Assembly (NCBI GenBank): GCA_000751835.1
Contig: CCMQ01000004.1
Coordinates: forward strand, 91,796-155,795
Length of the DNA: 64,000 bases
Reading direction: 5' to 3'
From: Necropsobacter rosorum
GTDB lineage: Bacteria; Pseudomonadota; Gammaproteobacteria; Enterobacterales; Pasteurellaceae
Positions 51,402-59,883 of this stretch are shown here, piece after piece. The position numbers and the translations under genes are program-made. The notes below the pieces were generated by a model. It was not told where the DNA came from. It searched no databases and saw only the letters and a list, made by a program, of their open reading frames with translations. The first letter of the stretch is position 1; each line of letters starts with the position of its first letter.

Positions 51402-51414
51402 TCAAGGTGTGAAA

Positions 51415-51603
51415 ATGAATAAATTGTGTTTATTGTTGTCTATACTCTTAATGCTTACCGCCTGCTCATCTGCCGAGGCGCCGCCCGATGAAAACAGCTT
51501 AGCGCCGGGAATTATGGAGCCGGTGCCTGAAACGGGTGCAGTTGCAGGCGCCGACTGGTCGCCGAACATTGAGAAACAACAAATGCCTGAAACGATGAAT
51601 TAA
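51415..51603 (+). CDS. Small lipoprotein resembling the NlpD N-terminus
   Basis: The 62-residue product has a lipoprotein signal (MNKLCLLLSILLMLTACSS, lipobox LTAC). Its mature part (NSLAPGIMEPV, then DWSPNIEKQQMPETM) parallels the first residues of the downstream NlpD (NALTPGIMQPV, then TWNPQIQQQSMPESM). This indicates a duplication of the NlpD N-terminal region without the LysM and LytM domains. It ends 19 bases before nlpD. I start at the ATG at 51415 after AAGGTG; a GTG at 51409 would add two residues. Function unknown. Confidence 0.8.
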   Translation: MNKLCLLLSILLMLTACSSAEAPPDENSLAPGIMEPVPETGAVAGADWSPNIEKQQMPETMN

Positions 51604-51622
51604 TAGAAGGAAGACAAAAGAA

Positions 51623-52864
51623 ATGAACAAATCCTTTTTACTTTTACCTGTCAGCCTGGCTGTACTGGCGGCCTGTAGTTCCAATACGCCCGCGCCGGTT
51701 GAAAATGCAGATAATGCGCTTACCCCCGGCATTATGCAGCCGGTCGATAGCAACGGCGGCAATAATACTTGGAATCCGCAGATTCAGCAGCAAAGCATGC
51801 CGGAAAGTATGACCGTTCAGCCTGCCGCATCAAACAGCTTACCTGCCGCACAGACCCAACCGGTTTCGCAGCCGCAGATTCAACAACCGGCAATGCAGAC
51901 AGCGGCACAAACGCCGGTGCAACAACCGGCGGCACAACCCGTTGCCAATCAACAAAGCGCGCCTGCCAGCGCAGCGGCAACAAAACCGGTCAGCCAGAAT
52001 TTTGAAATTCCGCGCAATCCGCAAACCAACGCGCCGGATTACAGCAAAATCGACAAGGGTTTTTACAAAGGTGAAACCTATACCGTCAGAAAAGGCGACA
52101 CCATGTTCCTGATCGCCTATATTTCCGGCATGGATGTCAAAGAGCTTGCCGCCTTAAATAATATGGCCGAACCTTATCATCTCAGCGTCGGACAAACCTT
52201 AAAGATTACCAATCACACTAACACGGCGGCAGTGGCGGCACCTGCGGTTACCACAACGGCAACCGCGCAGACCGCCGTTAAACCGGTCGAACCGGCGGTT
52301 ACTTACACACCGGGGCCGAACGGCACTCAATACGGTTCAGACGGCTCAATTATCGGGCCGATTAAATCGGGAGTCGGCACCAATCCGCCGCTGACTCAAA
52401 CCGCTTCGGTACCGGCAGGCAACACCGCGCCGGCACAACCGACCGCACAGGCCGTTCCGGTACAAAGTACCGTGGTCGCGCCTGCCGTATCCAATGTCGT
52501 CTGGCGCTGGCCGACCAATGGCAGCATCGTACAAGGCTTCTCCAGCTCCGACGGCGGCAATAAAGGGATTGACATCAGCGGTTCGCGCGGACAGGCAGTC
52601 AATGCGGCGGCGGCCGGTCGCGTGGTTTATGCGGGCAACGCATTACGCGGTTACGGCAACCTGATTATCATTAAACATAACGACGATTATCTGAGCGCCT
52701 ACGCACATAACGAGAGCATTCTGGTGAAAGATCAGCAGGAAGTGAAAGCCGGTCAGCAAATTGCTAAAATGGGCAGCTCCGGTACCAATAGCGTAAAACT
52801 GCATTTTGAAATCCGCTATAAAGGTAAATCCGTTGATCCGGTACGTTATTTACCGCGGCGTTAA
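51623..52864 (+). CDS. nlpD: NlpD/LppB lipoprotein, murein hydrolase activator
   Basis: The 413-residue outer-membrane lipoprotein has a lipobox LAAC, a long Gln/Pro/Ala-rich linker (about 65-140), a LysM peptidoglycan-binding domain (YTVRKGDTMFLIAYISGMDV, about 153-200), a second Thr/Ala-rich linker and a C-terminal LytM domain (about 290-413). The LytM domain lacks the first zinc His (GGNKGIDISG), as E. coli NlpD does, so it should activate the amidase AmiC rather than cleave. rpoS, which follows nlpD in enterobacteria, is absent, consistent with Pasteurellaceae. The next gene starts at its stop codon. Confidence 0.95.
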   Translation: MNKSFLLLPVSLAVLAACSSNTPAPVENADNALTPGIMQPVDSNGGNNTWNPQIQQQSMPESMTVQPAASNSLPAAQTQPVSQPQIQQPAMQTAAQTPVQQPAAQPVANQQSAPASAAATKPVSQNFEIPRNPQTNAPDYSKIDKGFYKGETYTVRKGDTMFLIAYISGMDVKELAALNNMAEPYHLSVGQTLKITNHTNTAAVAAPAVTTTATAQTAVKPVEPAVTYTPGPNGTQYGSDGSIIGPIKSGVGTNPPLTQTASVPAGNTAPAQPTAQAVPVQSTVVAPAVSNVVWRWPTNGSIVQGFSSSDGGNKGIDISGSRGQAVNAAAAGRVVYAGNALRGYGNLIIIKHNDDYLSAYAHNESILVKDQQEVKAGQQIAKMGSSGTNSVKLHFEIRYKGKSVDPVRYLPRR

Positions 52865-53244
52865 TGCAGATGAATATGCGAGCCTTGCCACTGTTAGGCG
52901 GTATTCTGCTGACGGCCGCCTGTACGGCGCAATCGGCCGATATGCCCTTAGTGGGCGCCGATAAAGACGCGCACGGTTGTATCGGCTCCGCCGGTTACAG
53001 TTGGTCGGTACTGAAACAGGAATGCGTACAGCCGTTTTCCGTGGCGGATATTCGCCTGACCGATCCGGATAATGCCACGCTGGCGGTGTATGTGATCTTA
53101 TCGGCGGACAAATCTCAGGCGGAACTGTTCGCCGCCGATCTGCCGCCGGGCACGTGGCTTCAGGCGGTGAAAGGCGGTTATCTGTCCGATGACGGCAACA
53201 TACGTCTGCTAAAAACCCGGCAGGGCTGGACGCTGAAAAAATAA
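52864..53244 (+). CDS. Small secreted lipoprotein with HGCIGSAGYSW motif
   Basis: The 126-residue protein has a signal peptide ending in lipobox LTAAC. The mature part contains DKDAHGCIGSAGYSWSVLKQ followed by ECVQPF, a two-cysteine motif that recurs in small secreted proteins of several phyla. The second half (LAVYVILSADKSQAELF to DGNIRLLKTRQGW) looks like a small beta domain that I cannot name. The ATG overlaps the nlpD stop by one base (TAATG), so it is translationally coupled; a second ATG at 52870 is possible. Function is unknown. Confidence 0.75.
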   Translation: MQMNMRALPLLGGILLTAACTAQSADMPLVGADKDAHGCIGSAGYSWSVLKQECVQPFSVADIRLTDPDNATLAVYVILSADKSQAELFAADLPPGTWLQAVKGGYLSDDGNIRLLKTRQGWTLKK

Positions 53245-53247
53245 TTT

Positions 53248-53283
53248 AGTGCGGTCAAAAAATAACGCATTTTTGACCGCACT
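53248..53283. terminator. Perfect uptake-signal terminator after the small lipoprotein
   Basis: AGTGCGGTCAAAAA (53248-53261) and TTTTTGACCGCACT (53270-53283) form a 14-base-pair perfect stem around an eight-base loop. A/T runs at the loop and TTTTAA after the stem allow termination in both directions between convergent genes. It contains two inverted uptake signals, the left one missing its first A. Confidence 0.85.
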
Positions 53284-53306
53284 TTTAATGACGGAGGGCG
53301 CAACGG

Positions 53307-54650
53307 CTATTGCAGTGCTTTTAACGTCTTGTGATATTCGCCGGAGTTTTGCAGCAGTATTCTGGCCGCCTGTTTCAATTTATTCACATCCGAGCGGGGC
53401 AGATAAAAGGAAGTGCTGATATTCAGCACCTCTTTTTTCAGTGGCGATTCGGGCAAATCTTTCAACCCCAGACTGACGAAATACATCTCAACCCGTTTTT
53501 GCGCCGGCATCTTCCGCATAAACTGATTCCATCCGTCGGTAAACTCTCGGAAACGGCGCAGCGTGGTTTGCGTATTGCGATCGATCGGCACGTTAATCAC
53601 CGTATTAATCACATAGGCGGCCGTCGGCACATCGGCGGATTTATCAATTTCGTTGGACACCTCGTTCTGCGCATTCACATTAATCACCACAATACGTTTT
53701 ACACCGGCCTCCATCGCCTTGTGATACAGCAACTCCTGCCCCGCCACATCGTAAATATCAACCAGCCCCGCCAGCCCCAAATTATCAGTCAAACCGCCGT
53801 CCACCAAATGAATATAAGGCCGCTCCCGGCTGTTACTGTACAGCGACAAGGTGTTTTCCAGCTCATCGATATTTTTAGCGCGCAACATGTCACTTTTATT
53901 GGTCACGATATATTCCAGCGCTTGCGAAGAAAAATGACAATTTCCCGCATTATTGTTCAGCGTCAGCGGACTGAATACCAACGGTACCGCGCTGGATGCC
54001 GCCACCGCCCGAGCGATTTCCATATCGCTTAAATTCAGGCACAGACCGTCAAAAAATTCCTGCGTAAAGGTGACTTTCTGCCCCACATTCATATCCGTCG
54101 CACTGATAATCGCAAAGGGGCCTTTACGCTGTGTTGCCAAATCGCCGAAAGTTTTCTTTTTGTACAGCGCGAGATTAAACTGTTCCTGCAGCAAATCACT
54201 GCGTCCAAACTGCGGCGATGTCAGACGCGGCAAATTAGACAGGGAAAATACTTGGCTGATGATTTCGCGCTGGAAATCTTTTTTCAGAAAATTCTCTTCA
54301 AATTTCGGCACCACATCGCGCCCTTCCAAAGAAAAATACGCGGCCAGAACGGAACCGCCGGAAACGCCGTACACCAGATCAATATTGTCCAACAGCGTAT
54401 CCCCTTTCTTGCTGCGGCGCACCGGCGTGCGTTTAAACTCTTCCAATATACCGTACCCCAGCGCGGCGGCACGGCTTCCCCCGCCGGAAAATACCAGCAC
54501 GATCAGATTGCCATCACTGGTCTGCACCGCCGTTTTGGTACGATAACCTTCCTGCGGATTAACCCGGCTGATGGTTTCCACCGGCTGATAAGCCACCAGA
54601 CTACAGGCGGATAACAAAAGCGTACACGATAAAATTAAAATGTTTTTCAT
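53307..54650 (-). CDS. Patatin-like phospholipase lipoprotein
   Basis: The 447-residue protein has a lipoprotein signal peptide (lipobox LLSAC, Cys16) and a patatin domain: oxyanion loop SGGGSRAAALGYG (about 55-67), nucleophile Ser97 in YGVSGGSVLAA and catalytic Asp in HLVDGGLTDNLG. Patatin domains are serine lipases or phospholipases. The lipid anchor places this one in the cell envelope, where it might process phospholipids or attack other membranes; the role is inferred. It is monocistronic and ends at the terminator at 53248-53283. Confidence 0.88.
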   Translation of the reverse strand: MKNILILSCTLLLSACSLVAYQPVETISRVNPQEGYRTKTAVQTSDGNLIVLVFSGGGSRAAALGYGILEEFKRTPVRRSKKGDTLLDNIDLVYGVSGGSVLAAYFSLEGRDVVPKFEENFLKKDFQREIISQVFSLSNLPRLTSPQFGRSDLLQEQFNLALYKKKTFGDLATQRKGPFAIISATDMNVGQKVTFTQEFFDGLCLNLSDMEIARAVAASSAVPLVFSPLTLNNNAGNCHFSSQALEYIVTNKSDMLRAKNIDELENTLSLYSNSRERPYIHLVDGGLTDNLGLAGLVDIYDVAGQELLYHKAMEAGVKRIVVINVNAQNEVSNEIDKSADVPTAAYVINTVINVPIDRNTQTTLRRFREFTDGWNQFMRKMPAQKRVEMYFVSLGLKDLPESPLKKEVLNISTSFYLPRSDVNKLKQAARILLQNSGEYHKTLKALQ

Positions 54651-54743
54651 ATTATTCCGATATTATGACGCGCTCTCATAAAGATTTTACCGATTAAAAA
54701 TCATAAAATCTCTATTAAAACTTTAACTCAATGGAGGGTTATT

Positions 54744-54972
54744 ATGGCAGAAAGCCACTTGATTTCGCAACTTTAAGCCGTGATAGAAAGGCATTGCAAA
54801 GCAAAAGCGATAGCACTCAAAATAAATGAAATGAATTAAGCGACGCGGTGTGACGGCATCGCTATATGATTGCCGCGGGCTGGCAATCATTAACGGCATG
54901 GTTTGTTTGCGAAGTGCTAAACGCCTGAGCGGACATTTTTATGCCATTAGCGAAACGGTGGAGATAGCATAA
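54744..54972 (+). pseudogene. Unrecognised decayed gene remnant
   Basis: A good ribosome binding site (GGAGGG) and ATG at 54744 open a frame, MAESHLISQL, that stops after ten codons. A shifted frame continues RKPLDFATLSRDRKALQS before a stop. Further on, a 40-codon frame from a GTG at 54850 to 54972 (VTASLYDCRGLAIINGMVCL and onward) looks coherent but has no ribosome binding site. I could not identify the parent. The whole 54651-55115 stretch looks like eroded accessory DNA beside the restriction locus. Confidence 0.4.
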
Positions 54973-55027
54973 TTTGCAAATTCCTATCAAAATCTGATCG
55001 CTTGTTTCATTTCATCAAAATTTTCAT

Positions 55028-55066
55028 CCGCACTTTTTCTTTTGAAACAAAAGTGCGGTTGTTTTT
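55028..55066. terminator. Inverted uptake-signal hairpin in the remnant region
   Basis: CCGCACTTTT (55028-55037) pairs with AAAAGTGCGG (55049-55058), followed by TTGTTTTTT. It is shaped like the other uptake-signal terminators in the window but now follows no intact gene, consistent with decay of the upstream coding sequence. Confidence 0.7.
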
Positions 55067-55115
55067 TGTGCCGTTTTGAAAAGACAAGCAGTCAAATTTT
55101 TCTAATTTTATCCGC

Positions 55116-55211
55116 TTAATTCGCCATCAGTTGATCCAGAAATTGAGACAATTTTTCGTTCATTTCTTGATAATCGTGACGGGCAATTTCGTCGACGGAA
55201 TAAATGTGCAT
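55116..55211 (-). CDS. Possible 31-residue small protein
   Basis: A short frame on the minus strand encodes 31 residues: MHIYSVDEIARHDYQEMN followed by a predicted amphipathic helix ending LDQLMAN. It has a good ribosome binding site, AGGAAAG, about nine bases before the ATG. It could be a genuine small protein, the N-terminus of a truncated gene or part of a lost toxin-antitoxin pair. I do not recognise it. Confidence 0.35.
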   Translation of the reverse strand: MHIYSVDEIARHDYQEMNEKLSQFLDQLMAN

Positions 55212-55252
55212 TTTATTTTACTTTCCTGTGTTTATGAAAGGGAGAAAGTGTA

Positions 55253-55447
55253 ATGAAATGCGAACGGTTTGTCGCTGAATGTCAACATAAATTCACCATT
55301 TCACGACACATCGGCAATGTGTTTAACAAAGGTGAGCTTGAACCACATTCGGTTGTTGCAAAATGTGCAACTGCCAGCAATAACAGAATATTCGTAGAAA
55401 CAGCTTCCCCATCATTGCATATTTTCGGCCAGTTTTTGATGGGCTAA
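55253..55447 (+). pseudogene. RhuM-family protein fragment
   Basis: The 64-codon frame contains FTISRHIGNVFNKGELEPHS followed by VVAKCATASNN, which closely matches the conserved N-terminal DNA-binding part of RhuM-family proteins as I remember it (a helix-turn-helix, then SRHI-NVF-EGEL). The remaining 200 or more residues of RhuM are missing; the frame drifts into an unrelated sequence and stops at 55447. RhuM genes often lie within type I restriction loci, and this fragment sits 41 bases beyond the hsdR 3' end on the opposite strand. It is therefore probably a relic of an earlier locus arrangement. Confidence 0.6.
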
Positions 55448-55488
55448 AGCCCCCTATAATTTACACATTGTTAGCCAAATTAGACCGT

Positions 55489-58400
55489 TTAGCCCTCCAC
55501 CAGCTCATCGGCAATTTTTTCCGCTTGCGTCAGTACAAACTCAATGGCTTCTTCTTGTTTATCAGGCGGATATTTGAACAAACGTAGCACACGGCGGACT
55601 TCGAGGCGCATTCTGGAACGCACGCTTTCTTTGCGTTGCCAGTCGATGGTTGCCGATTTGCGCAGTTTGTCGGTGATCGTTTGCGCGATCTGTTTAAGAA
55701 CTTCATCGCCCATTTCGCGCAGCGCACTTTCGTTTTTGGCGAGCGCGTCATAAAAAGCGATTTCGGCGGCGGTCAGCCCTAATTTTTCGCCTCGCGCACG
55801 GCGGGCTTCAAATTCTTTGGCGAGCTTAATCAACTCGTCCAACACTTGCACCGTGCTTAAACTTTGGTTGTGATATTTGTTGATGGCATCTTTCAGGCGT
55901 TGCTCAAAATCCTTTTGCAGCGCGATATTGTTGTTGGATTTGTCACGAATTTCCTTGGCGAGATAACGTTCAATCGCCGACACCCAAAGCGATTGCTGCC
56001 GGCTGTTTTTGACTTTGTTGAGAAATTCATCGGACAAAATGCTGATATTCGGCTGCTCTAAATTGAGTAATTCAAACAAATTGACCGCGCCGTCGGCGTG
56101 CACCGCTTGGTTGAGCAGGGCAACGAGCTGCAATAATTTATCGCCGTTTTGCTTGCCCGATTTCGGTTCAGGCTTGGCAATCACCGCTCGCACCGCATCC
56201 AAAAACGCCAGTTCGCGATGATAGGCTTTCATTTCAGGGCTATAACCGCAGAGCGAATAGCCTTTTTTCGCCAAACGGACGGCTTTCAGAAAAGCGTTTT
56301 TGCGTGGCGTTGGATCTTTTTCATCGTGCTGTTCATTTAGGCTATCCAATGACAAAATATGGTTCGCTGCCGCTAAAATCGCACGGAACAGAGCTTGCTC
56401 ATCGGTTAGGGCTAATTTGTCAAAAAGTGGGAAAATCTGACCGTTTACAGGTGTCGCAAACTGCCCACGCACGATGTCCAAACATTCCAACACTTTATTT
56501 TTAATTTCGCCAATATCAGTGGTCATCTCACCCTTGCCGTTGGCGTTAGTATATTCGCACGCAGCGGCTTTAAGTTCTTCGGCAATACCGACATAATCGA
56601 CGATAAGCCCGCCATTTTCACGGCTTTTGTTGCGAAAAACACGGTTTACGCGCGCAATCGCCTGCATTAAATTATGCCCTTTCATCGGCTTGTCGATATA
56701 CATTGTGTTACAGCATGGCGCGTCAAAGCCCGTCAGCCACATATCCCGCACAATCACGACTTTGAGCGGATCGGACGGATTTTTAAAGCGCGTTTCCAGC
56801 GTTTTTTTATCCATCGCGCCATGAATATGCGGCTGGAAATGGGCGGGATCGGTCGCCGATCCTGTCATTACAATCTTAATTTCGCCATCGTTAATCTCGT
56901 CGCTGTGCCAACTTGGGCGAAGTGCGGTGATTTTTTCGTACAATTTTACGCAAATCTCGCGGCTCATCGCGACAATCATCGCCTTGCCGTCTTGCAGTTC
57001 GTTGCGCTTTTCAAAATGCTGAACAAAATCTTCCGCCAATTTTGACAGCCGCTCGTCTGTGCCCATCAACTGCTCGCGCAGGCGGAACATCACATTTTCA
57101 TCATCGCCGTACACCGCATCCATTTCTCGCACTTTGTCGGCAAAATCCAACCCTTCTTCAATCGGAATTTGGCGAGCTTCATAAACAATCGGCACGGTCG
57201 CCCCGTCTTCGACAGCGTCGTGAATATCATAAATCGACACATATTTGCCGAACACTTCTTGGGTGTCGCGATCCTCTAAACTAATCGGCGTGCCTGTAAA
57301 ACCAATAAAAGCGGCGTTCGGTAACGCATCGCGCAAATGTTTGGCGTAACCGAAACGGTAGCCCTGTGCGCCTTGATATTCGCCGTTTTGCTTGTTCAAA
57401 CTCAACTTTTCCGTAAAGCCATATTGCGAACGGTGCGCCTCGTCGCTAATCACAATAATATTGCAGCGATCATTGAGCATTGGGTGTTTTCGCTCATCGT
57501 CGAGCAGGGCGAATTTTTGAATGGTAGTAAAAATAATGCCTCCGGCCTCACGTTTGGCAAGCTCGGCACGTAGTTCATCGCGGCTGTGCGCTTGCATAGG
57601 CTGCTGGCGAATCAGCTCGCTGCCTGCGGAAAATGTGGCGAAAAGCTGCCCGTCTAAATCGTTGCGATCGGTGACTACCACAATCGTCGGGTTTTGCAAC
57701 GTCGGTTCTGCTAACACTTTCGCCGCATAAAACAGCATCGAAATCGACTTACCCGAACCTTGCGTATGCCACATCACGCCGATTTTGCCGTTGCCGCACT
57801 CGCCACTTGCAAGTAACGTACATTCAACCGCTTCATTCACGCCGTAGAATTGATGATACGCCGCGATTTTTTTGATTAAATCGCCGCTTTCCGTGCGTTC
57901 AAACAAGATGAAATTTTGGATATAGTTGAGCAGATTTTTTGGCGACATTAAACCGTTAACCAGCCCCGACAGTTCATTTTCAAAGGGAATACGCGTTTTT
58001 TGCTTCTCGTCCACCACACGCCACGGCGTAAAGCGGTCAAAATTCGCCGTTAAAGAACCAAGGCGAGCCGCCGTGCCATCGCTAATCACTAACGCTTGAT
58101 TGTAGGCAAACAGATCAGCGATTTCATCTTTGTAGGTTTGCAATTGTTGATATGCGTCGGTCAGCGTTGCATTTTCGGTCAGCGGATTTTTCAGTTCAAA
58201 CAGCACCATCGGCAAGCCGTTGATAAAGCCAATCACATCAGGGCGGCGGTTGCCTTTTTTGCCCTTAATCGTCAGCTGATTAACCACGCAAAAATGGTTA
58301 TTTTCCACATTCTGAAAATCCACAATACGTGCCGGCTCCACTTTTTGCTCGCCAGCTGCATTGCGATAAACCACACGCACACCAAAGCGTAAAAAATGAT

Positions 58401-58668
58401 AAAATTGCTGATTACGTGCAACCAAATCCACCAAATCCGCACGCAATACTGTTGAAACCGCCTCATCTACCGCAGTCGGCGGCAAATTAGGATTTAAGCG
58501 CACCACCGCCGCACGCAACTCATCACGAAACACCACATCGGTCGCTTTCGCACGCAACGGCAAACTACCCGAAGGGGTAATATCATAGCCATAAACAGAC
58601 TCCCATCCTAACCGCTGCATTTCTTCCAACGCAATTTGCTCGATAGTGTTTTCATTGATGAGGCGCAT
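55489..58668 (-). CDS. hsdR: Type I restriction enzyme, R (motor/nuclease) subunit
   Basis: HsdR joins HsdM and HsdS to translocate and cut unmethylated DNA. The 1059-residue protein has the N-terminal PD-(D/E)XK nuclease (Asp144 in RRPDVIGF, Glu158-x-Lys160 in LFELKN), a superfamily 2 helicase with Walker A HTQGSGKS (301-308), DEAH box ISDEAHRSQYG (409-412) and later helicase motifs (MQAIARVNRVFRNKSRENGG), and a C-terminal helical region. All key residues are intact, so the nuclease appears functional. A GGGAGAA ribosome binding site precedes the ATG. The RAYT island separates it from the hsdM-hsdS operon, so it may need its own promoter. Confidence 0.96.
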   Translation of the reverse strand: MRLINENTIEQIALEEMQRLGWESVYGYDITPSGSLPLRAKATDVVFRDELRAAVVRLNPNLPPTAVDEAVSTVLRADLVDLVARNQQFYHFLRFGVRVVYRNAAGEQKVEPARIVDFQNVENNHFCVVNQLTIKGKKGNRRPDVIGFINGLPMVLFELKNPLTENATLTDAYQQLQTYKDEIADLFAYNQALVISDGTAARLGSLTANFDRFTPWRVVDEKQKTRIPFENELSGLVNGLMSPKNLLNYIQNFILFERTESGDLIKKIAAYHQFYGVNEAVECTLLASGECGNGKIGVMWHTQGSGKSISMLFYAAKVLAEPTLQNPTIVVVTDRNDLDGQLFATFSAGSELIRQQPMQAHSRDELRAELAKREAGGIIFTTIQKFALLDDERKHPMLNDRCNIIVISDEAHRSQYGFTEKLSLNKQNGEYQGAQGYRFGYAKHLRDALPNAAFIGFTGTPISLEDRDTQEVFGKYVSIYDIHDAVEDGATVPIVYEARQIPIEEGLDFADKVREMDAVYGDDENVMFRLREQLMGTDERLSKLAEDFVQHFEKRNELQDGKAMIVAMSREICVKLYEKITALRPSWHSDEINDGEIKIVMTGSATDPAHFQPHIHGAMDKKTLETRFKNPSDPLKVVIVRDMWLTGFDAPCCNTMYIDKPMKGHNLMQAIARVNRVFRNKSRENGGLIVDYVGIAEELKAAACEYTNANGKGEMTTDIGEIKNKVLECLDIVRGQFATPVNGQIFPLFDKLALTDEQALFRAILAAANHILSLDSLNEQHDEKDPTPRKNAFLKAVRLAKKGYSLCGYSPEMKAYHRELAFLDAVRAVIAKPEPKSGKQNGDKLLQLVALLNQAVHADGAVNLFELLNLEQPNISILSDEFLNKVKNSRQQSLWVSAIERYLAKEIRDKSNNNIALQKDFEQRLKDAINKYHNQSLSTVQVLDELIKLAKEFEARRARGEKLGLTAAEIAFYDALAKNESALREMGDEVLKQIAQTITDKLRKSATIDWQRKESVRSRMRLEVRRVLRLFKYPPDKQEEAIEFVLTQAEKIADELVEG

Positions 58669-58764
58669 TTTGTTCTCCCGTGTTTATATTTGTATATTTG
58701 ATATTTTGCGGAAATTTGACCATTTACATTTTAATTCGGCATTTCGTGCATATTCGATATTTTT

Positions 58765-58859
58765 CGGACGCACGCAGTGCGTCCCTACATTAGATCGAGC
58801 ATTTAATACGATTTACTAAAAATCACCAATATTGTGTAGGGACGCACTGCGTGCGTCCG
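58765..58859. repeat. REP-like inverted pair 1 (upstream of RAYT)
   Basis: Two 25-base REP-like units face each other: CGGACGCACGCAGTGCGTCC plus CTACA at 58765-58789, and its exact reverse complement at 58835-58859. Each unit has an 8-base-pair hairpin (GGACGCAC/GTGCGTCC). The pair makes a 95-base BIME-like element. The rest of the 328-base hsdR-RAYT gap shows no gene. Confidence 0.85.
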
Positions 58860-58996
58860 CAGCGATTCTAATGTTCCAAATATTATCAATTTGATGCTCA
58901 AAGTATAATTTTTGCGATCATGATCGAAAATTGCCACATTCCCATTTTACATTTCCAATAACTCATTTCATATTTTCCCAAAAATTCGGAGGATTC

Positions 58997-59485
58997 ATGT
59001 TACCAAATCGAAAACTAATTCGTGTGAAATGGGATAATTATCAAAACGGAGCATATTTCATTACCATTTGTACCAAAAACAAACAACATTATTTCGGTAA
59101 AATTTATAATCAAAAAATGTATTTATCCGTTTTGGGCGAAAAATTGCACTCAATTATTCTGGATACAATAGAAATTCGTCAAAGCCAATATATAAATCTT
59201 CCCATTTTTACCATAATGCCCAATCACTTACATTTTATTATGGTATTAAATACATCCAAAGATATTTCACAACATTCATTTCAACCACAACGAGAAAACT
59301 TAGCATCAATAATTCGCGGTATTAAATGCCAATTAACTAGTTTTGCCAAACAAAATAATATTCCATTTGAATGGCAATCACGATATTACGATCGCATTAT
59401 TCGTAATGATCGTGAATTTGGTTTTATTTATGATTATATTGATCATAACGTAATAAATTGGGAGCAGGATAAATTGTATTCATAA
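58997..59485 (+). mobile_element. REP-associated tyrosine transposase (RAYT, Y1 family)
   Basis: The 162-residue protein is a single-domain HUH/Y1 transposase like TnpA-REP. It has YFITICTKNKQHYFG near the N-terminus, the metal-binding HLH at 77-79 (MPNHLHFIM), and a WQSRYYDRIIRN motif whose Tyr130 or Tyr131 is the likely nucleophile. I start at the ATG at 58997 after CGGAGGA; the longer frame from 58931 adds 22 unconserved residues. It is flanked by three copies of one REP-pair element, the usual setting for RAYT genes, and lies on the opposite strand to the restriction genes. RAYTs process REP hairpins as single-stranded DNA. Confidence 0.92.
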
Positions 59486-59511
59486 CATAACATTTGCATA
59501 AATTTTTTTAC

Positions 59512-59605
59512 GGACGCATTCAATGCGTCCCTACATTTGATCTCAATAAATTCGAAATTTCGTAAAAACCACAGAACCCTTGTAGGGACGCACTGCGTGC
59601 GTCCG
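59512..59605. repeat. REP-like inverted pair 2 (downstream of RAYT)
   Basis: A REP-like unit begins at 59512 (CGGACGCAT and its complement ATGCGTCC, then CTACA) and the opposite unit, identical to that of pair 1, lies at 59581-59605. The inner sequence TTTGATC...CGTAAAAACCACAGAAC is related to that of the other two pairs. Confidence 0.8.
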
Positions 59606-59732
59606 CCATCACACCACAGAAATTTGTCAATAAATCAAGTATTTAAATTTCCATTCACAAGCAGTAATATTTTCGAATATATTTGAAAATAAGCTCATCG
59701 GTAAAATAAATATTGGCATAAATTCCCATTTG

Positions 59733-59828
59733 CGGACGCATTCGATGCGTCCCTACATTTGATCGAGCATATACGTAAGATCTCGTAAAAATCACAGAAC
59801 TATTGTAGGGACGCACTGCGTGCGTCCG
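59733..59828. repeat. REP-like inverted pair 3
   Basis: Units at 59733-59757 (CGGACGCATTCGATGCGTCC then CTACA) and 59804-59828 (reverse-complement orientation, identical to pair 1) make a third 96-base element. The inner sequence shares TTTGATCGAGCAT and CGTAAAAATCACAGAAC with pairs 1 and 2. The remaining spacer sequence (59486-59883, 398 bases) has no gene that I can support. Confidence 0.85.
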
Positions 59829-59883
59829 CAATCGCAACCCGAAATTTGTCGATTTTTCTGAAAAAAATGACCGTTTAGGCTCC

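Noticed and set aside
53331..54546. Long plus-strand frames opposite the patatin-like gene
   Set aside because: They mirror a gene with intact catalytic motifs; their composition (Arg, His and Gln runs) is that of antisense translation.
58765..59828. Possible CRISPR array from regularly repeated GGACGCA... units
   Set aside because: The units are palindromic REP hairpins in inverted pairs, the segments between them are related to each other, and a RAYT gene accompanies them instead of cas genes.
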